A DNA stretch of 64,000 nucleotides, taken from contig NZ_JQAR01000009.1 in NCBI RefSeq assembly GCF_001437155.1, positions 1 to 64,000 on the forward strand, read 5' to 3'. The first letter of the stretch is position 1; each line of letters begins with the position of its first letter. This document shows, one piece after another, positions 1 to 10,125 of this stretch. A program made the position numbers and the translations under genes. Under the pieces are notes generated by a model. That model was not told where the DNA came from, searched no databases, and saw nothing but the letters and a program-made list of their open reading frames with translations. Source of the stretch: Liquorilactobacillus mali (GTDB lineage Bacteria > Bacillota > Bacilli > Lactobacillales > Lactobacillaceae).

Positions 1-65
1 AACCAAAGATTTTTCCAAACCGGCCTTTATTATGGAGACTTATGTCACAGCCTCTTTTATTTTTG

Positions 66-245
66 CTACTTAGTTGGAGACTTTACAAAGTAGTTCAATC
101 CATTTACGAGCAATAATCCGACTACCATTGCAAAGAGCCCGCTAAATAGTGGTGAAAATGTACCACCTGAAAGAGCGGCACTGATATAGCCAATGACTTC
201 ACCATAGATGAAGCCCCAAAATAAAATCGTTAACTGTTTAGCCAT
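66..245 (-). CDS. Small two-helix membrane protein, YjzD/DUF2929-like
   Basis: A 59-residue protein beginning MAKQLTILFWGF and ending VKSPTK. It has two hydrophobic segments (about residues 5-25 and 33-53) joined by a short Gly/Ser-rich turn, so it is predicted to be a small integral membrane protein. The start is an ATG on the minus strand with a good GAGGTG ribosome binding site 8 bases upstream. Length and the FWGFIYGEVIGY-type first helix resemble the YjzD/DUF2929 family of Firmicutes, whose function is not known. It is divergent from dnaE. The family assignment is from memory of the family pattern; the reading frame itself is well supported. Confidence 0.7.
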   Translation of the reverse strand: MAKQLTILFWGFIYGEVIGYISAALSGGTFSPLFSGLFAMVVGLLLVNGLNYFVKSPTK

Positions 246-339
246 CTATGCAACACCTCACAATATAACTGTAGTTTAGCACATTTTTTGTAATTTGGCA
301 CTCCTTAAAAAGGTCCAAGATGTTTTTTTTAGAGAGTAT

Positions 340-348
340 TGCTATAAT
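340..348 (+). promoter_or_regulatory. Extended -10 promoter of dnaE
   Basis: TG at 340-341, one spacer base, then TATAAT at 343-348: a perfect extended -10 element 28 bases before the dnaE start. No good -35 is visible (a T-rich stretch lies there), as is normal for extended -10 promoters. Confidence 0.55.
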
Positions 349-375
349 GTTAGATAAGAGTAAGGGGTGAATAAT

Positions 376-3300
376 ATGGGTGGTGCAGCACTTCAAGTGA
401 TTAGCAGTTATAGTTTGCTGCAAAGTTCAATTCGATTAAAAGATGTCATTAAAAGTGCTAAAGAAAAGGGATACACAGCACTAGCTTTAACAGACATAAA
501 CGTTATGTACGGAGCCCTTTCATTTTATGATGCATGTCGTGTTGAAGGAATTAAACCACTTATAGGGATGACATTAGAGACATCCACCGACAAAAAAGAA
601 ACACTGATTTTAATTGCTAAAAATGAGAATGGGTATCACAACTTGATTCAGATTTCGACTCAAAAACAATTGTTGCTTGCAAAGAATAATCCAGAGTTCA
701 TAATCAAGAAAAATGCTGCCCTTTTTGAAGATATAATTACGATAATTCCCCCTGAGGATAGTTTTTTTGTCAACAAGCTATTGGATGGAGAGAGCGAACT
801 TGCAGGGAAATACCTGAAACAAGGTAGAAATTTGTTGAAAGAAAATTTGTATATTGGAATAAGTGCAGCGACATCAGATGCACTGTATGATAAAGTATTG
901 CAATATGCAAATGAAATGGATATTAAAACTGTTGCTGTTGAATCTGTTAAGTATTTAGAAAAGAATGATTTATTTGTTTGTAAAGTCATGGATGCAATTA
1001 AGCAGAACAAACAGCTAGACAGCAAAGAATTGCAGTATGCAAATAATTTGAATGGTACTTCATGGCTAAAACCGTTAAATGACATAAAACAAGACTATTT
1101 AGAAAAAAATCGTTTTGAAGCATTTGAAAATATGATTTCTCTGACTAAACGAGTTGATTTCGCTTTTTCGCCAAAAAGAGTAATACTTCCAAAATTCCAA
1201 ACACCACAAGGCATTAATGCCAATATTTACTTGAAACAGCTTTGCAGTAAAGGAATGCAGGGAAGAATGCGAGATCAATCGCGGAACATAATTGAAAAAT
1301 ATCTGGGAAGAATGAACAAGGAACTAAATATCATTAAGAAAATGGGATTTGCAGATTATTTCTTGATTGTTTGGGATGTCACAAATTATGCCCATGAACA
1401 TGGGATTTTGGTTGGCCCCGGTCGTGGTTCTGCTGCTGGTTCGCTGGTTTCGTACCTCCTAGGAATTACAGATGTTGACCCAATTAAATACAATTTGCTT
1501 TTTGAACGTTTTTTAAACGAAGAACGTGCACAAATGCCCGATATTGACTTGGATATTCCAGATAATCGACGACAGGAAATAATTGAATATGTTAATAGAA
1601 AATATGGCGAAAACCATGTGGCACAGATAATCACTTTTGGGACATTTGGTGCAAAACAGGCTTTGCGCGATGTTGCAAGAGTAATGGATTTTTCGCAAGT
1701 AGAAAGTAATAGTTGGAGTCGTGTAATTCCCAGTCAATTGGGAATTACATTGGCAGATGCTGAGAAGAAATCTATTCAGTTGCGGAATTTAATCAACGAA
1801 AATGAGCGCAATCAGCTTTTATTTAAAACTGCACTGCTACTGGAAGGTCTACCTAGACATTATTCAGTTCATGCTGCCGGAGTGATTCTAAGTGATGCAG
1901 ATCTGAGAAAAGTTGTGCCATTGCAAATGGGTAACGATGATGTTTTGCTGACACAATATACTAAAGATGATGTTGAACGTGTAGGATTGCTGAAAATTGA
2001 TTTTTTAGGTTTGAGAAACCTAACGATTCTAAATAGCACATTGTCTGGAATAAAGAGAAATTTTGGTCAAACCGTTGATATAAATAAAATTTCATTGAAT
2101 GATGAAGAGACACTTCGGCTTTTTCAAAGGGCCGATACTAGCGGTGTGTTTCAGTTTGAATCATCCGGTATTCGCAATGTTTTGCGTAATCTTTACCCAA
2201 CTTCTTTTGAGGATATTGCTGCTGTCAATGCATTGTTTAGACCTGGTCCTATGGAGAATATTACGCACTTTATAGCTCGCAAACATGGTAAGGAGAAGAT
2301 TGTTTATCCAGATAATTCGCTAATTCCAATCCTGAAGAATACGTATGGAATTTTAGTTTATCAGGAGCAAGTTATGCAAGTTGCTTCTATAATGGGTGGA
2401 TTTACTTTAGGGCAAGCCGATATATTGCGAAGAGCAATGAGTAAAAAGAAGGCTAGTGTAATTGAGGAATTGAAGTCCAAGTTTGTCGATGGTGCCGTAA
2501 AGTTGGGATATTCTCAAAAAAACGCAGAACGAGTCTATGATTATATCGAACGTTTTGCTAATTATGGATTTAACCGTTCGCATGCCATTGCATATTCTAA
2601 AATAGCATTTCAGCTTGCTTATTTAAAAGTTCACTATGCTGCGCCATTTTTTGCAGCAATTTTGAATTCTGTTATCGGTGACAGGATAAAGACAAGGGAT
2701 TTTATAGTTGAAGCAAAGCAGCATCAATTAAAGATTGAGACTCCCAATATAAACAGAAGCAATTATTATACTTTTTCTGGGAAAAAGAACTTGATTATTG
2801 GTTTGGGTAACATCAAGACCTTGCGCAGAGATTTTATCAAAGAAATCATCGAAGAACGTAAGAGCACCGGTCAGTATAGTTCATTTGATGACTTCATAAG
2901 AAGAATTAATCACAAATTTTTAAAAGAGGAACCACTTAAGGCTTTGATATATTCTGGCGCTTTTGACTCATTTTCTGAAAATCGTGCAACTTTACTGGGC
3001 AATCTTAGCAAAAAGATGAGCAATGTTGAGTTGAGTGGAGAGAGCAGTGAGTTGTTATCACTGCTAGCACCCAAGCAGGAAAAATATACAGAACTTCCCT
3101 TGGAAGAGATTTTAGCTGGAGAGCAGAAGTATCTTGGTATTTTCCTTTCGGCTCATCCAGTAGAGCAGTTTGCAGAGGTTGCACAGCTGCATAACGCAAA
3201 GATGATAGCAAATGTTCACGAAAATGAGAAGCAGCAAATTTTGTGTTTGGTTAAGAAGATAAAAGTAATTAGAACAAAAACTGGTCAACAGATGGCTTTT

Positions 3301-3723
3301 TTAACGGTAGAAGACCAGACAGGCGAAATCGAATTGACGCTTTTTCCAAGTATTTTTGAAAAGATTGATGATGACTTGCAAACAAATCAGGTTTATCTTG
3401 TTTCTGGAAAGAGTGAAAAACGCAATCAAAAGATACAAATTATCGTTTCAACGATGGTTTCAGCTGAAAGTTTGAAAACAGAAATGAAAGGGAGGCTATT
3501 TTTAAGACTAACCGAAAATGATTCAAGCAGTATAAACAAACAACTTTTGAAAATATTACAGTTACATGCTGGAAAAATTCCAGTTGTCCTATATGAGGAG
3601 AAAAAAGCTGTGAAATGGGTTTTAGACGAAAAGTACTGGGTAAACAGGTCGTCAGAATTAGAAGAACAGTTAATAAAGTTGATTGGAAAAAACAACGTTG
3701 TCTTTCAAAATGAAAACAAATGA
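376..3723 (+). CDS. dnaE: DNA polymerase III subunit alpha, DnaE type
   Basis: Replicative C-family DNA polymerase, the second one of Firmicutes beside PolC; it extends RNA primers, mainly on the lagging strand. About 1115 residues, normal for DnaE. Order: N-terminal PHP domain (about 1-270), polymerase core, helix-hairpin-helix region, OB-fold near residues 950-1030. The catalytic aspartates are visible as D389 and D391 in PDIDLDIP and D542 in KIDFLGLR. The PHP domain reads LQVISSYSLLQ where active PHP domains have an HxH motif, so proofreading or pyrophosphatase activity of this domain is unlikely. I chose ATG 376 over GTG 367 because the AGGGG Shine-Dalgarno (363-367) would overlap the GTG. 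Followed by pfkA after a 118-base gap. Confidence 0.97.
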   Translation: MGGAALQVISSYSLLQSSIRLKDVIKSAKEKGYTALALTDINVMYGALSFYDACRVEGIKPLIGMTLETSTDKKETLILIAKNENGYHNLIQISTQKQLLLAKNNPEFIIKKNAALFEDIITIIPPEDSFFVNKLLDGESELAGKYLKQGRNLLKENLYIGISAATSDALYDKVLQYANEMDIKTVAVESVKYLEKNDLFVCKVMDAIKQNKQLDSKELQYANNLNGTSWLKPLNDIKQDYLEKNRFEAFENMISLTKRVDFAFSPKRVILPKFQTPQGINANIYLKQLCSKGMQGRMRDQSRNIIEKYLGRMNKELNIIKKMGFADYFLIVWDVTNYAHEHGILVGPGRGSAAGSLVSYLLGITDVDPIKYNLLFERFLNEERAQMPDIDLDIPDNRRQEIIEYVNRKYGENHVAQIITFGTFGAKQALRDVARVMDFSQVESNSWSRVIPSQLGITLADAEKKSIQLRNLINENERNQLLFKTALLLEGLPRHYSVHAAGVILSDADLRKVVPLQMGNDDVLLTQYTKDDVERVGLLKIDFLGLRNLTILNSTLSGIKRNFGQTVDINKISLNDEETLRLFQRADTSGVFQFESSGIRNVLRNLYPTSFEDIAAVNALFRPGPMENITHFIARKHGKEKIVYPDNSLIPILKNTYGILVYQEQVMQVASIMGGFTLGQADILRRAMSKKKASVIEELKSKFVDGAVKLGYSQKNAERVYDYIERFANYGFNRSHAIAYSKIAFQLAYLKVHYAAPFFAAILNSVIGDRIKTRDFIVEAKQHQLKIETPNINRSNYYTFSGKKNLIIGLGNIKTLRRDFIKEIIEERKSTGQYSSFDDFIRRINHKFLKEEPLKALIYSGAFDSFSENRATLLGNLSKKMSNVELSGESSELLSLLAPKQEKYTELPLEEILAGEQKYLGIFLSAHPVEQFAEVAQLHNAKMIANVHENEKQQILCLVKKIKVIRTKTGQQMAFLTVEDQTGEIELTLFPSIFEKIDDDLQTNQVYLVSGKSEKRNQKIQIIVSTMVSAESLKTEMKGRLFLRLTENDSSSINKQLLKILQLHAGKIPVVLYEEKKAVKWVLDEKYWVNRSSELEEQLIKLIGKNNVVFQNENK

Positions 3724-3757
3724 AAATATCATGTGATAAATTGAATTTAATTTGTAA

Positions 3758-4804
<1,047 letters not shown>

Positions 4805-4876
4805 TGCACTAATAACTTTGTAAAGAATTGACATTAAAGTCGTCTTTAAAAATTATTCAAAGGGGAGATTTTACTC

Positions 4877-6637
4877 ATGAAGAAAACCAAGATCGTAAGT
4901 ACACTTGGTCCAGCTAGTAATAGTTTGGAAACAATCGTTAAGTTAATCGAAGCAGGTGCCAACGTATTCCGCTTTAACTTTTCTCACGGTGATCATGAAG
5001 AACATTTAGGACGTATTAAGCTCGTTCATGAAGCAGAGAAGATTACAGGAAAAATGGTTGGTATCATGCTTGATACCAAGGGTGCCGAGATTCGGACAAC
5101 TGTTCAAAAAGAAGGCAAAATTCATTATGAAATCGGCGATGTAGTTCGTATTTCAATGGATAGCTCTATCGAAGGAACTCGTGAGAAGATCGCAGTTACT
5201 TATCCTGGATTGATTGATGATGTCCACGTAGGTGGTCACGTATTATTTGATGATGGTTTGATTGACATGCAGATCGAAGAAATCGATCAAGATAAAAAAG
5301 AATTAGTATGTAAAGTTTTGAATGCTGGTGTGTTAGGCTCACGTAAGGGTGTTAATGCTCCTGGTGTTTCTATCAACTTACCAGGTATTACTGAAAAAGA
5401 TTCAGATGATATCCGTTTTGGTTTAGATAACGAAATTAACTTTATTGCAGCAAGTTTTGTTCGTAAACCAGCAGATGTTTTAGATATTCGTGAATTACTT
5501 GAAGAAAAACATATGGAACACGTACAAATCTTCCCTAAGATTGAATCACAAGAAGGTATCGATAATTTTGACGAAATCATTAAGGTTTCAGATGGTTTGA
5601 TGGTTGCTCGTGGTGATATGGGTGTTGAGATTCCTGTAGAAAATGTTCCATTGGTTCAAAAGACATTGATTAAGAAATGTAATGCTCTTGGCAAACCAGT
5701 TATTACTGCAACTCAAATGCTTGATTCAATGCAAGAAAACCCACGTCCTACACGTGCTGAAGCTTCAGATGTTGCCAATGCTGTTTTTGATGGAACAGAT
5801 GCAACAATGCTTTCTGGTGAAAGTGCTAATGGTGATTACCCAGTTGAAGCAGTTGCAACAATGGCACGTATTGATATTAAGGCTGAAAACACATTGCGCG
5901 AACATCATACATTTTCAATCAATGACTTTGATAAGACAGATGTAACGGAAGCTGTTGGCCGTGCCGTTGCTGAAGCAGCTAACAACCTCGGAATTAAAAC
6001 AATTGTTGCTGCTACTAAGTCTGGTCATACAGCACGTATGATTTCAAAATACCGTCCAGATGCTGATATTTTAGCCGTAACATTCGACGATCGTACTCGT
6101 CGTGGTTTATCAATCAACTGGGGTGTTCATCCTGTTCTTGCAGAAACACCTGCTTCAACTGATGACATGTTTGCCTTGGCAACAGAAAAGGCTAAAGAAG
6201 CTGGATTTGCTAAGGAAGGCGACTTGATCTTGATTACTGCTGGTGTTCCAGTTGGTGAAAAAGGAACAACAAATGTTATGAAGATCCAATTGATCGGTTC
6301 AAAGCTTGTTTCAGGTCAAGGTGTTGGTGATGAAACAGTTATTGGAAAAGCTGTTGTAGCTAGTTCAGCTGCAGAAGCAAATAAAAATGCTGTTGAAGGC
6401 GGAATCTTAGTTACAAAAACAACTGACAAGGAATACTTGCCTGCTATTGAAAAATCAAGTGCTTTAATCGTTGAAAACGGTGGATTGACATCACATGCTG
6501 CTGTTGTAGGTATTTCTATGGGAATTCCTGTAATCGTCGGCGCAGAAGGTGCAACATCATTGATTTCAAATGATGAAGTTGTAACGGTTGATTCACGTCG
6601 TGGAATCGTTTATCGTGGTGCTTCAAGCGCACTTTAG
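4877..6637 (+). CDS. pyk: Pyruvate kinase with C-terminal PEP-utilizer domain
   Basis: Converts phosphoenolpyruvate and ADP to pyruvate and ATP. 586 residues, about 110 longer than the E. coli type; the extension (from about residue 480) is a PEP-utilizing mobile domain with the phospho-histidine-like motif GGLTSHAAVVG, as in Bacillus and lactobacilli. Barrel motifs are intact: FNFSHG near the N-terminus, IFPKIESQEG with the catalytic lysine, ARGDMGVE and ATQMLDSM. Translation start is the ATG after AAAGGGGAG. Co-transcribed with pfkA and closed by a strong terminator at 6719. Codon usage looks optimised, as expected of a highly expressed gene. Confidence 0.98.
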   Translation: MKKTKIVSTLGPASNSLETIVKLIEAGANVFRFNFSHGDHEEHLGRIKLVHEAEKITGKMVGIMLDTKGAEIRTTVQKEGKIHYEIGDVVRISMDSSIEGTREKIAVTYPGLIDDVHVGGHVLFDDGLIDMQIEEIDQDKKELVCKVLNAGVLGSRKGVNAPGVSINLPGITEKDSDDIRFGLDNEINFIAASFVRKPADVLDIRELLEEKHMEHVQIFPKIESQEGIDNFDEIIKVSDGLMVARGDMGVEIPVENVPLVQKTLIKKCNALGKPVITATQMLDSMQENPRPTRAEASDVANAVFDGTDATMLSGESANGDYPVEAVATMARIDIKAENTLREHHTFSINDFDKTDVTEAVGRAVAEAANNLGIKTIVAATKSGHTARMISKYRPDADILAVTFDDRTRRGLSINWGVHPVLAETPASTDDMFALATEKAKEAGFAKEGDLILITAGVPVGEKGTTNVMKIQLIGSKLVSGQGVGDETVIGKAVVASSAAEANKNAVEGGILVTKTTDKEYLPAIEKSSALIVENGGLTSHAAVVGISMGIPVIVGAEGATSLISNDEVVTVDSRRGIVYRGASSAL

Positions 6638-6718
6638 GATTCTGAGATTAATTTTAAATAAAGAGAATAAGTGCTATAAAAGTTAGTTTTTCTAAATTTG
6701 TTGCACTTCTCAATAGGA

Positions 6719-6756
6719 AAGTTGTACCAGGAAAATTAATGGTACAACTTTTTTGT
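6719..6756 (+). terminator. Intrinsic terminator of pfkA-pyk
   Basis: Perfect 11-bp stem AAGTTGTACCA (6719-6729) with TGGTACAACTT (6740-6750), 10-base loop, then a T-rich run. Lies about 80 bases after the pyk stop. The rest of the gap to 6931 is AT-rich and holds no gene that I can see. Confidence 0.9.
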
Positions 6757-6931
6757 TTTGTCAGAATATTAAGAATGTATAGACATCAGATAGAATATTT
6801 TATAAATGATATTTTTTGTGAGAATAACTTGTCGCTTTCCCTGTTTTTACTGAGTAGGGCCAGATATTAATTAGCAATTTATAATGGTTTCGGGTAAAAT
6901 AGGTAACGAATATATACATTGGGGTGGAAGA

Positions 6932-7390
6932 ATGGAAAGTTGGATTTTTTTGGGAATTATTTTCTTGGTGGCTTTATTTGCAAAGAATAATTCACTTACA
7001 ATTGCTGCGGTAGTTGTTTTAGCGTTGAAGGCAATCCCACTTACGAATAATTGGATGCCAGTAATACAAACAAAGGGTATCAATTGGGGTGTAACAGTTA
7101 TTTCAGTTGCTATTCTCATTCCAATCGCTACTGGACAAATAACTTTTAATGACTTGATACAAATTTTCAAAACACCTGTAGGACTTATTTCAGTTGCATG
7201 CGGTATCTTGGTTGCAGTATTGTCCCGTCAAGGGATTTCTTTGCTGGCTGGTTCTCCTCAAGTGACAGTTGCCTTGGTGATTGGTACAATAATTGGTGTC
7301 GTCTTCTTGCGAGGAGTCGCTGCTGGACCTGTAATTGCTTCAGGAATTGCTTATTGTATAATGAGTTTGTTACATGTGAGTCTTAACTAA
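6932..7390 (+). CDS. DUF441 family membrane protein
   Basis: 152-residue, very hydrophobic protein with four or five predicted membrane spans, beginning [11 protein letters not shown]. The pattern (short N-terminal helix, Leu/Ala-rich second helix, [21 protein letters not shown] near the end) is that of the DUF441/YtwI family, polytopic proteins of unknown function common in Firmicutes. I start it at ATG 6932, which has GGGGTGG 5 bases upstream, rather than at GTG 6884, whose extra 16 residues are polar and lack a ribosome site. Ends 12 bases before cvfB, so probably co-transcribed with it. Confidence 0.8.
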   Translation: MESWIFLGIIFLVALFAKNNSLTIAAVVVLALKAIPLTNNWMPVIQTKGINWGVTVISVAILIPIATGQITFNDLIQIFKTPVGLISVACGILVAVLSRQGISLLAGSPQVTVALVIGTIIGVVFLRGVAAGPVIASGIAYCIMSLLHVSLN

Positions 7391-7402
7391 TGGAGGAAAA
7401 TA

Positions 7403-8269
7403 ATGGAAAAAGATAAAATGATTGGCCACATTATAGAAGCCCGTGTAACTGATCAGAATGATGATTTTTATTTTTTGCAGTGTGAAGGAACAACTTTTAG
7501 ATTGGCTAAAGAAGAATCTGAATCGGAACTAGTTAACGGAAGCTTGATTTCTGGATTTGCATATGAAAATGAGGATCATGAACTGCAGATAACAAAGAAA
7601 ATTCCGACCAGTCAAATTGGGCGCTATGCATTTGGAGAAGTTGTTTCTAGTCGACGCGACTTAGGTGTATTTGTTGATATCGGATTACCAAATAAGGACG
7701 TTGCGGTTTCACTTGATGAACTTCCTGAATTGACAAACCTCTGGCCCAAAAAGGGCGATAGTTTAATGATTGCTCTTAGAGTCGACGCAAAAGGACGCCT
7801 TTGGGGAACAATTGCAAGCGAAGAAATTTTTAAGGGTATTTCTGGCAAAGCGGATGATAGTATGAAAAATAAGAATGTTGAAGCAATTGCCTACCGCTTG
7901 AAGTTGGCAGGTACTCATGTCATAACTTCAGATTTCGAATTAGGTTTTATTCATCCAAGCGAACGAGACCGCGAACCACGTTTAGGAGAACATCTCAATG
8001 CACGAGTGATTGGAATCAGGACGGATGGAACACTGAATCTTTCATTGCGCAGAAGGGCATATGAGGCTATCAGTGATGATGCACAGATGATTTTAGCAGC
8101 ATTACAGCATTCTGAAGGTGTTCTAAGTTATACCGATAAATCTACACCAGCAGATATTAAGGATTATTTTGGAATCAGCAAGGGCCAATTCAAACGTGCT
8201 GTCGGACATCTTATGAAAGCTGGATTGGTAAAACAAACTGATGGGAAAATGTATCTTAACGAAAAATAA
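7403..8269 (+). CDS. cvfB: S1 RNA-binding regulatory protein, CvfB family
   Basis: 288-residue cytoplasmic RNA-binding protein of the CvfB/YitL family. Expected architecture is several S1-type OB folds followed by a winged-helix domain; visible are an S1-like unit near residues 70-140 (GEVVSSRRDLGVFVDIG), a further unit near 150-215 ending in LNLSLRRR, and a C-terminal winged helix (about 220-288, DYFGISKGQFKRAVGHLMKAGLV). Staphylococcal CvfB affects expression of virulence factors after transcription; the role in lactobacilli is not defined. Ribosome site GGAGG 7 bases before ATG 7403. Usual neighbour of fur and xerD in lactobacilli. Confidence 0.9.
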   Translation: MEKDKMIGHIIEARVTDQNDDFYFLQCEGTTFRLAKEESESELVNGSLISGFAYENEDHELQITKKIPTSQIGRYAFGEVVSSRRDLGVFVDIGLPNKDVAVSLDELPELTNLWPKKGDSLMIALRVDAKGRLWGTIASEEIFKGISGKADDSMKNKNVEAIAYRLKLAGTHVITSDFELGFIHPSERDREPRLGEHLNARVIGIRTDGTLNLSLRRRAYEAISDDAQMILAALQHSEGVLSYTDKSTPADIKDYFGISKGQFKRAVGHLMKAGLVKQTDGKMYLNEK

Positions 8270-8301
8270 CCATTTGGTGTGAGAAAGAAGGAGTTAATGT
8301 A

Positions 8302-8757
8302 ATGGAATTTTTGGAGACACGAATAACTGACATTGAATCCCAACTTCATCAGGCTGGTTTGAAGTTAACACCACAAAGACGTGCTACTGTCAGCACCCTT
8401 TTACATAATTGTGAAAAGCACCTCTCCGCCGAAGAATTATTTACTCTTGTACGTAAAAAAGAGACTGATATCGGCTTAGCTACTGTTTATCGAACACTTG
8501 AAATTTTGTTTGAACTTGGGATAGTGAACAAGATTAATTTTGAAGATGGCATGTCGCGCTATGATTTAAGGTTATCTGATCAGGGACATTTTCACCACCA
8601 TTTACTTTGTAAGGTATGCGGTAAGGTTCAAGAGGTTCATGAAGACTTACTTTTAGATGTTGAAGAGGAAGTTAAAAACAAATTTGGTTTTGAGGTAACA
8701 GATCATCGCTTGATTTTTCACGGTATCTGTGCGGACTGCTTGGCAAAGAAAAAATAG
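8302..8757 (+). CDS. fur: Fur-family metal-dependent transcriptional repressor
   Basis: 151-residue dimeric DNA-binding regulator. N-terminal winged helix (about 15-90: LTPQRRATVS, GLATVYRTLEILFELG) and C-terminal dimerisation domain with the histidine cluster HFHHH and two zinc-binding pairs, CKVC and CADC. These features fit the Fur/Zur/PerR superfamily; its position directly before xerD matches the genuine fur locus of Bacillus and lactobacilli, so an iron-responsive Fur is the best call, although the exact metal cannot be read from the sequence. Ribosome site AAGGAG before ATG 8302. A Fur-box-like palindrome occurs at 13144. Confidence 0.9.
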   Translation: MEFLETRITDIESQLHQAGLKLTPQRRATVSTLLHNCEKHLSAEELFTLVRKKETDIGLATVYRTLEILFELGIVNKINFEDGMSRYDLRLSDQGHFHHHLLCKVCGKVQEVHEDLLLDVEEEVKNKFGFEVTDHRLIFHGICADCLAKKK

Positions 8758-8790
8758 GGCCGGTAGAGCAGCAGTAATGAGGGTGAGTTT

Positions 8791-9678
8791 ATCAAAAATA
8801 CTATTTTAGATTATATACATTATTTAAAAGTAGAGCGTGGACTTTCTGAAAATACGGTTAGCAGCTATCAAAATGACTTGATGCAATTTATAGCCTTTCT
8901 TGAAACACGAAAAATTGATAATTTCACAGTTATTACGAGACAGATTATTGTTGATTTTCTAGAATTAGAATCCAATCAGCAAAAAGCTACAAGTTCGATA
9001 GTACGCTCTGTGACTAGTCTAAGAAAATTCTTTCAATATTTGGTTGAAGAGGGTATTATTCAAAATGATCCAATGGAATTAATTGACGCTCCCAAAAAGA
9101 GTGAACATCTTCCAGAGGTACTTTCAACATCTGAAGTTGAAAGACTCTTGAATTCACCCGATACTTCAAAGCCTCTTGGCATCAGAAATCGTGCCATCTT
9201 AGAATTGATGTATGCTACTGGATTGCGTGTCAGTGAAGTGATCAATATTCAGCTTGCGGATTTGCATCTGAGTTTGGGATTGATTCAAACAATTGGAAAG
9301 GGACAAAAAGAAAGAATAGTTCCAATTGGAGATAAGGCTATTTCGTGGGTTGAGAAATACTTGAATGACATTCGTCCTAGGTTATTGAAGAAACAGCAAA
9401 GTAATTTTTTGTTTCTAAATCATCATGGAAGAAAGTTGACAAGACAAGGTATATGGAAAAACTTGAAGGCAGATGTTTTAAGGGCAGGGATTGAAAAGAA
9501 TGTTACGCCGCATACACTTAGACATTCATTTGCAACTCATATCTTAGAAAATGGGGCAGATTTGAGAATCGTTCAGGAACTTTTAGGACACTCAGATATC
9601 TCAACGACTCAGATCTATACACATTTGTCAAAGAGAAGATTAGCGGAAATTTACGGAAAATATCATCCACGTGCTTAG
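8791..9678 (+). CDS. xerD: Tyrosine recombinase XerD (apparent ATC start)
   Basis: Site-specific recombinase that, with XerC, resolves chromosome dimers at dif. SAM-like N-terminal core-binding domain, then catalytic domain with R146 (GLRVSEV), the K in GKGQKERIVP, HTLRHSF, LGHSDISTTQ and nucleophile Y276. The first canonical in-frame starts are TTG 8878 and ATG 8881, but the frame is open back to 8767 and the extra residues (ILDYIHYLKVERGLSENTV) are typical XerD N-terminus. A strong GAGGGTGAG site (8779-8787) precedes an ATC at 8791; starting there gives 295 residues and puts R and Y within 2-3 positions of E. coli XerD R148/Y279. The exact start codon is therefore unusual or misread. Starts 33 bases after fur. 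Confidence 0.88.
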   Translation: MKNTILDYIHYLKVERGLSENTVSSYQNDLMQFIAFLETRKIDNFTVITRQIIVDFLELESNQQKATSSIVRSVTSLRKFFQYLVEEGIIQNDPMELIDAPKKSEHLPEVLSTSEVERLLNSPDTSKPLGIRNRAILELMYATGLRVSEVINIQLADLHLSLGLIQTIGKGQKERIVPIGDKAISWVEKYLNDIRPRLLKKQQSNFLFLNHHGRKLTRQGIWKNLKADVLRAGIEKNVTPHTLRHSFATHILENGADLRIVQELLGHSDISTTQIYTHLSKRRLAEIYGKYHPRA

Positions 9679-9762
9679 AATAAATTGTTTAAAGAATAGA
9701 ATTATGATAAAGTTGATGCAACTTTACTTATTAATACCTTTTTGAGACCACAGGAGGTCATC

Positions 9763-10125
9763 ATGCTTTATAAGTATAAAAACGATTATGAGAAAATTAC
9801 GATGGGATTACTTTCATTTATCCCAGATTTGAAGGAGTACTCACATCTAAAAACTGAATTGAATTGGTACAGTGGTGCTGATGAACGTTGCCTTTATCTT
9901 TGGAAGAATGATAATGGCGACTTTATTGGGGTTATTGGTGTCGAGATTTCGGATGATATCTTGATGGTACGCCATATTGCAATAACACCTGCAGAGAGAA
10001 ATGAGGGCGTCAGCTTTGATATGCTTAGTGGATTGTGCAAGCTATATCCAGGAAGAAAGATGATGGGGAGCCTTGAAACGGCTGGACTAATTACAAAGTG
10101 GGAGCACCGTAATAATGGTAACTAG
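9763..10125 (+). CDS. ribT: RibT-like GNAT-fold protein
   Basis: 120-residue protein matching RibT of the Firmicutes, a GNAT acetyltransferase-like protein first noted in the riboflavin operon of B. subtilis and commonly encoded before scpA. The region MVRHIAITPAERNEGVS corresponds to the acetyl-CoA binding strand and P-loop of GNAT proteins, though the usual R/Q-x-x-G-x-G/A is poorly kept (ERNEGVS). Substrate unknown. Start ATG 9763 has a perfect AGGAGG 5 bases away and is preferred to TTG 9742. Its end overlaps the scpA start by 11 bases, so translation is likely coupled. Confidence 0.8.
   Translation: MLYKYKNDYEKITMGLLSFIPDLKEYSHLKTELNWYSGADERCLYLWKNDNGDFIGVIGVEISDDILMVRHIAITPAERNEGVSFDMLSGLCKLYPGRKMMGSLETAGLITKWEHRNNGN

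Noticed and set aside
1-65. Terminator downstream of the small minus-strand gene
   Set aside because: GTCACAGCCTC looks like one arm of a hairpin, but its partner is not within the window.
660-1085. 141-codon minus-strand open frame inside dnaE
   Set aside because: Shadow of dnaE; amino acid content is unlike a protein and there is no ribosome site.
8778-8810. Short upstream peptide (ATG 8778 to TAG 8808) as a leader peptide of xerD
   Set aside because: Ten codons with no regulatory amino acid run; more likely a sign of the start problem in xerD.
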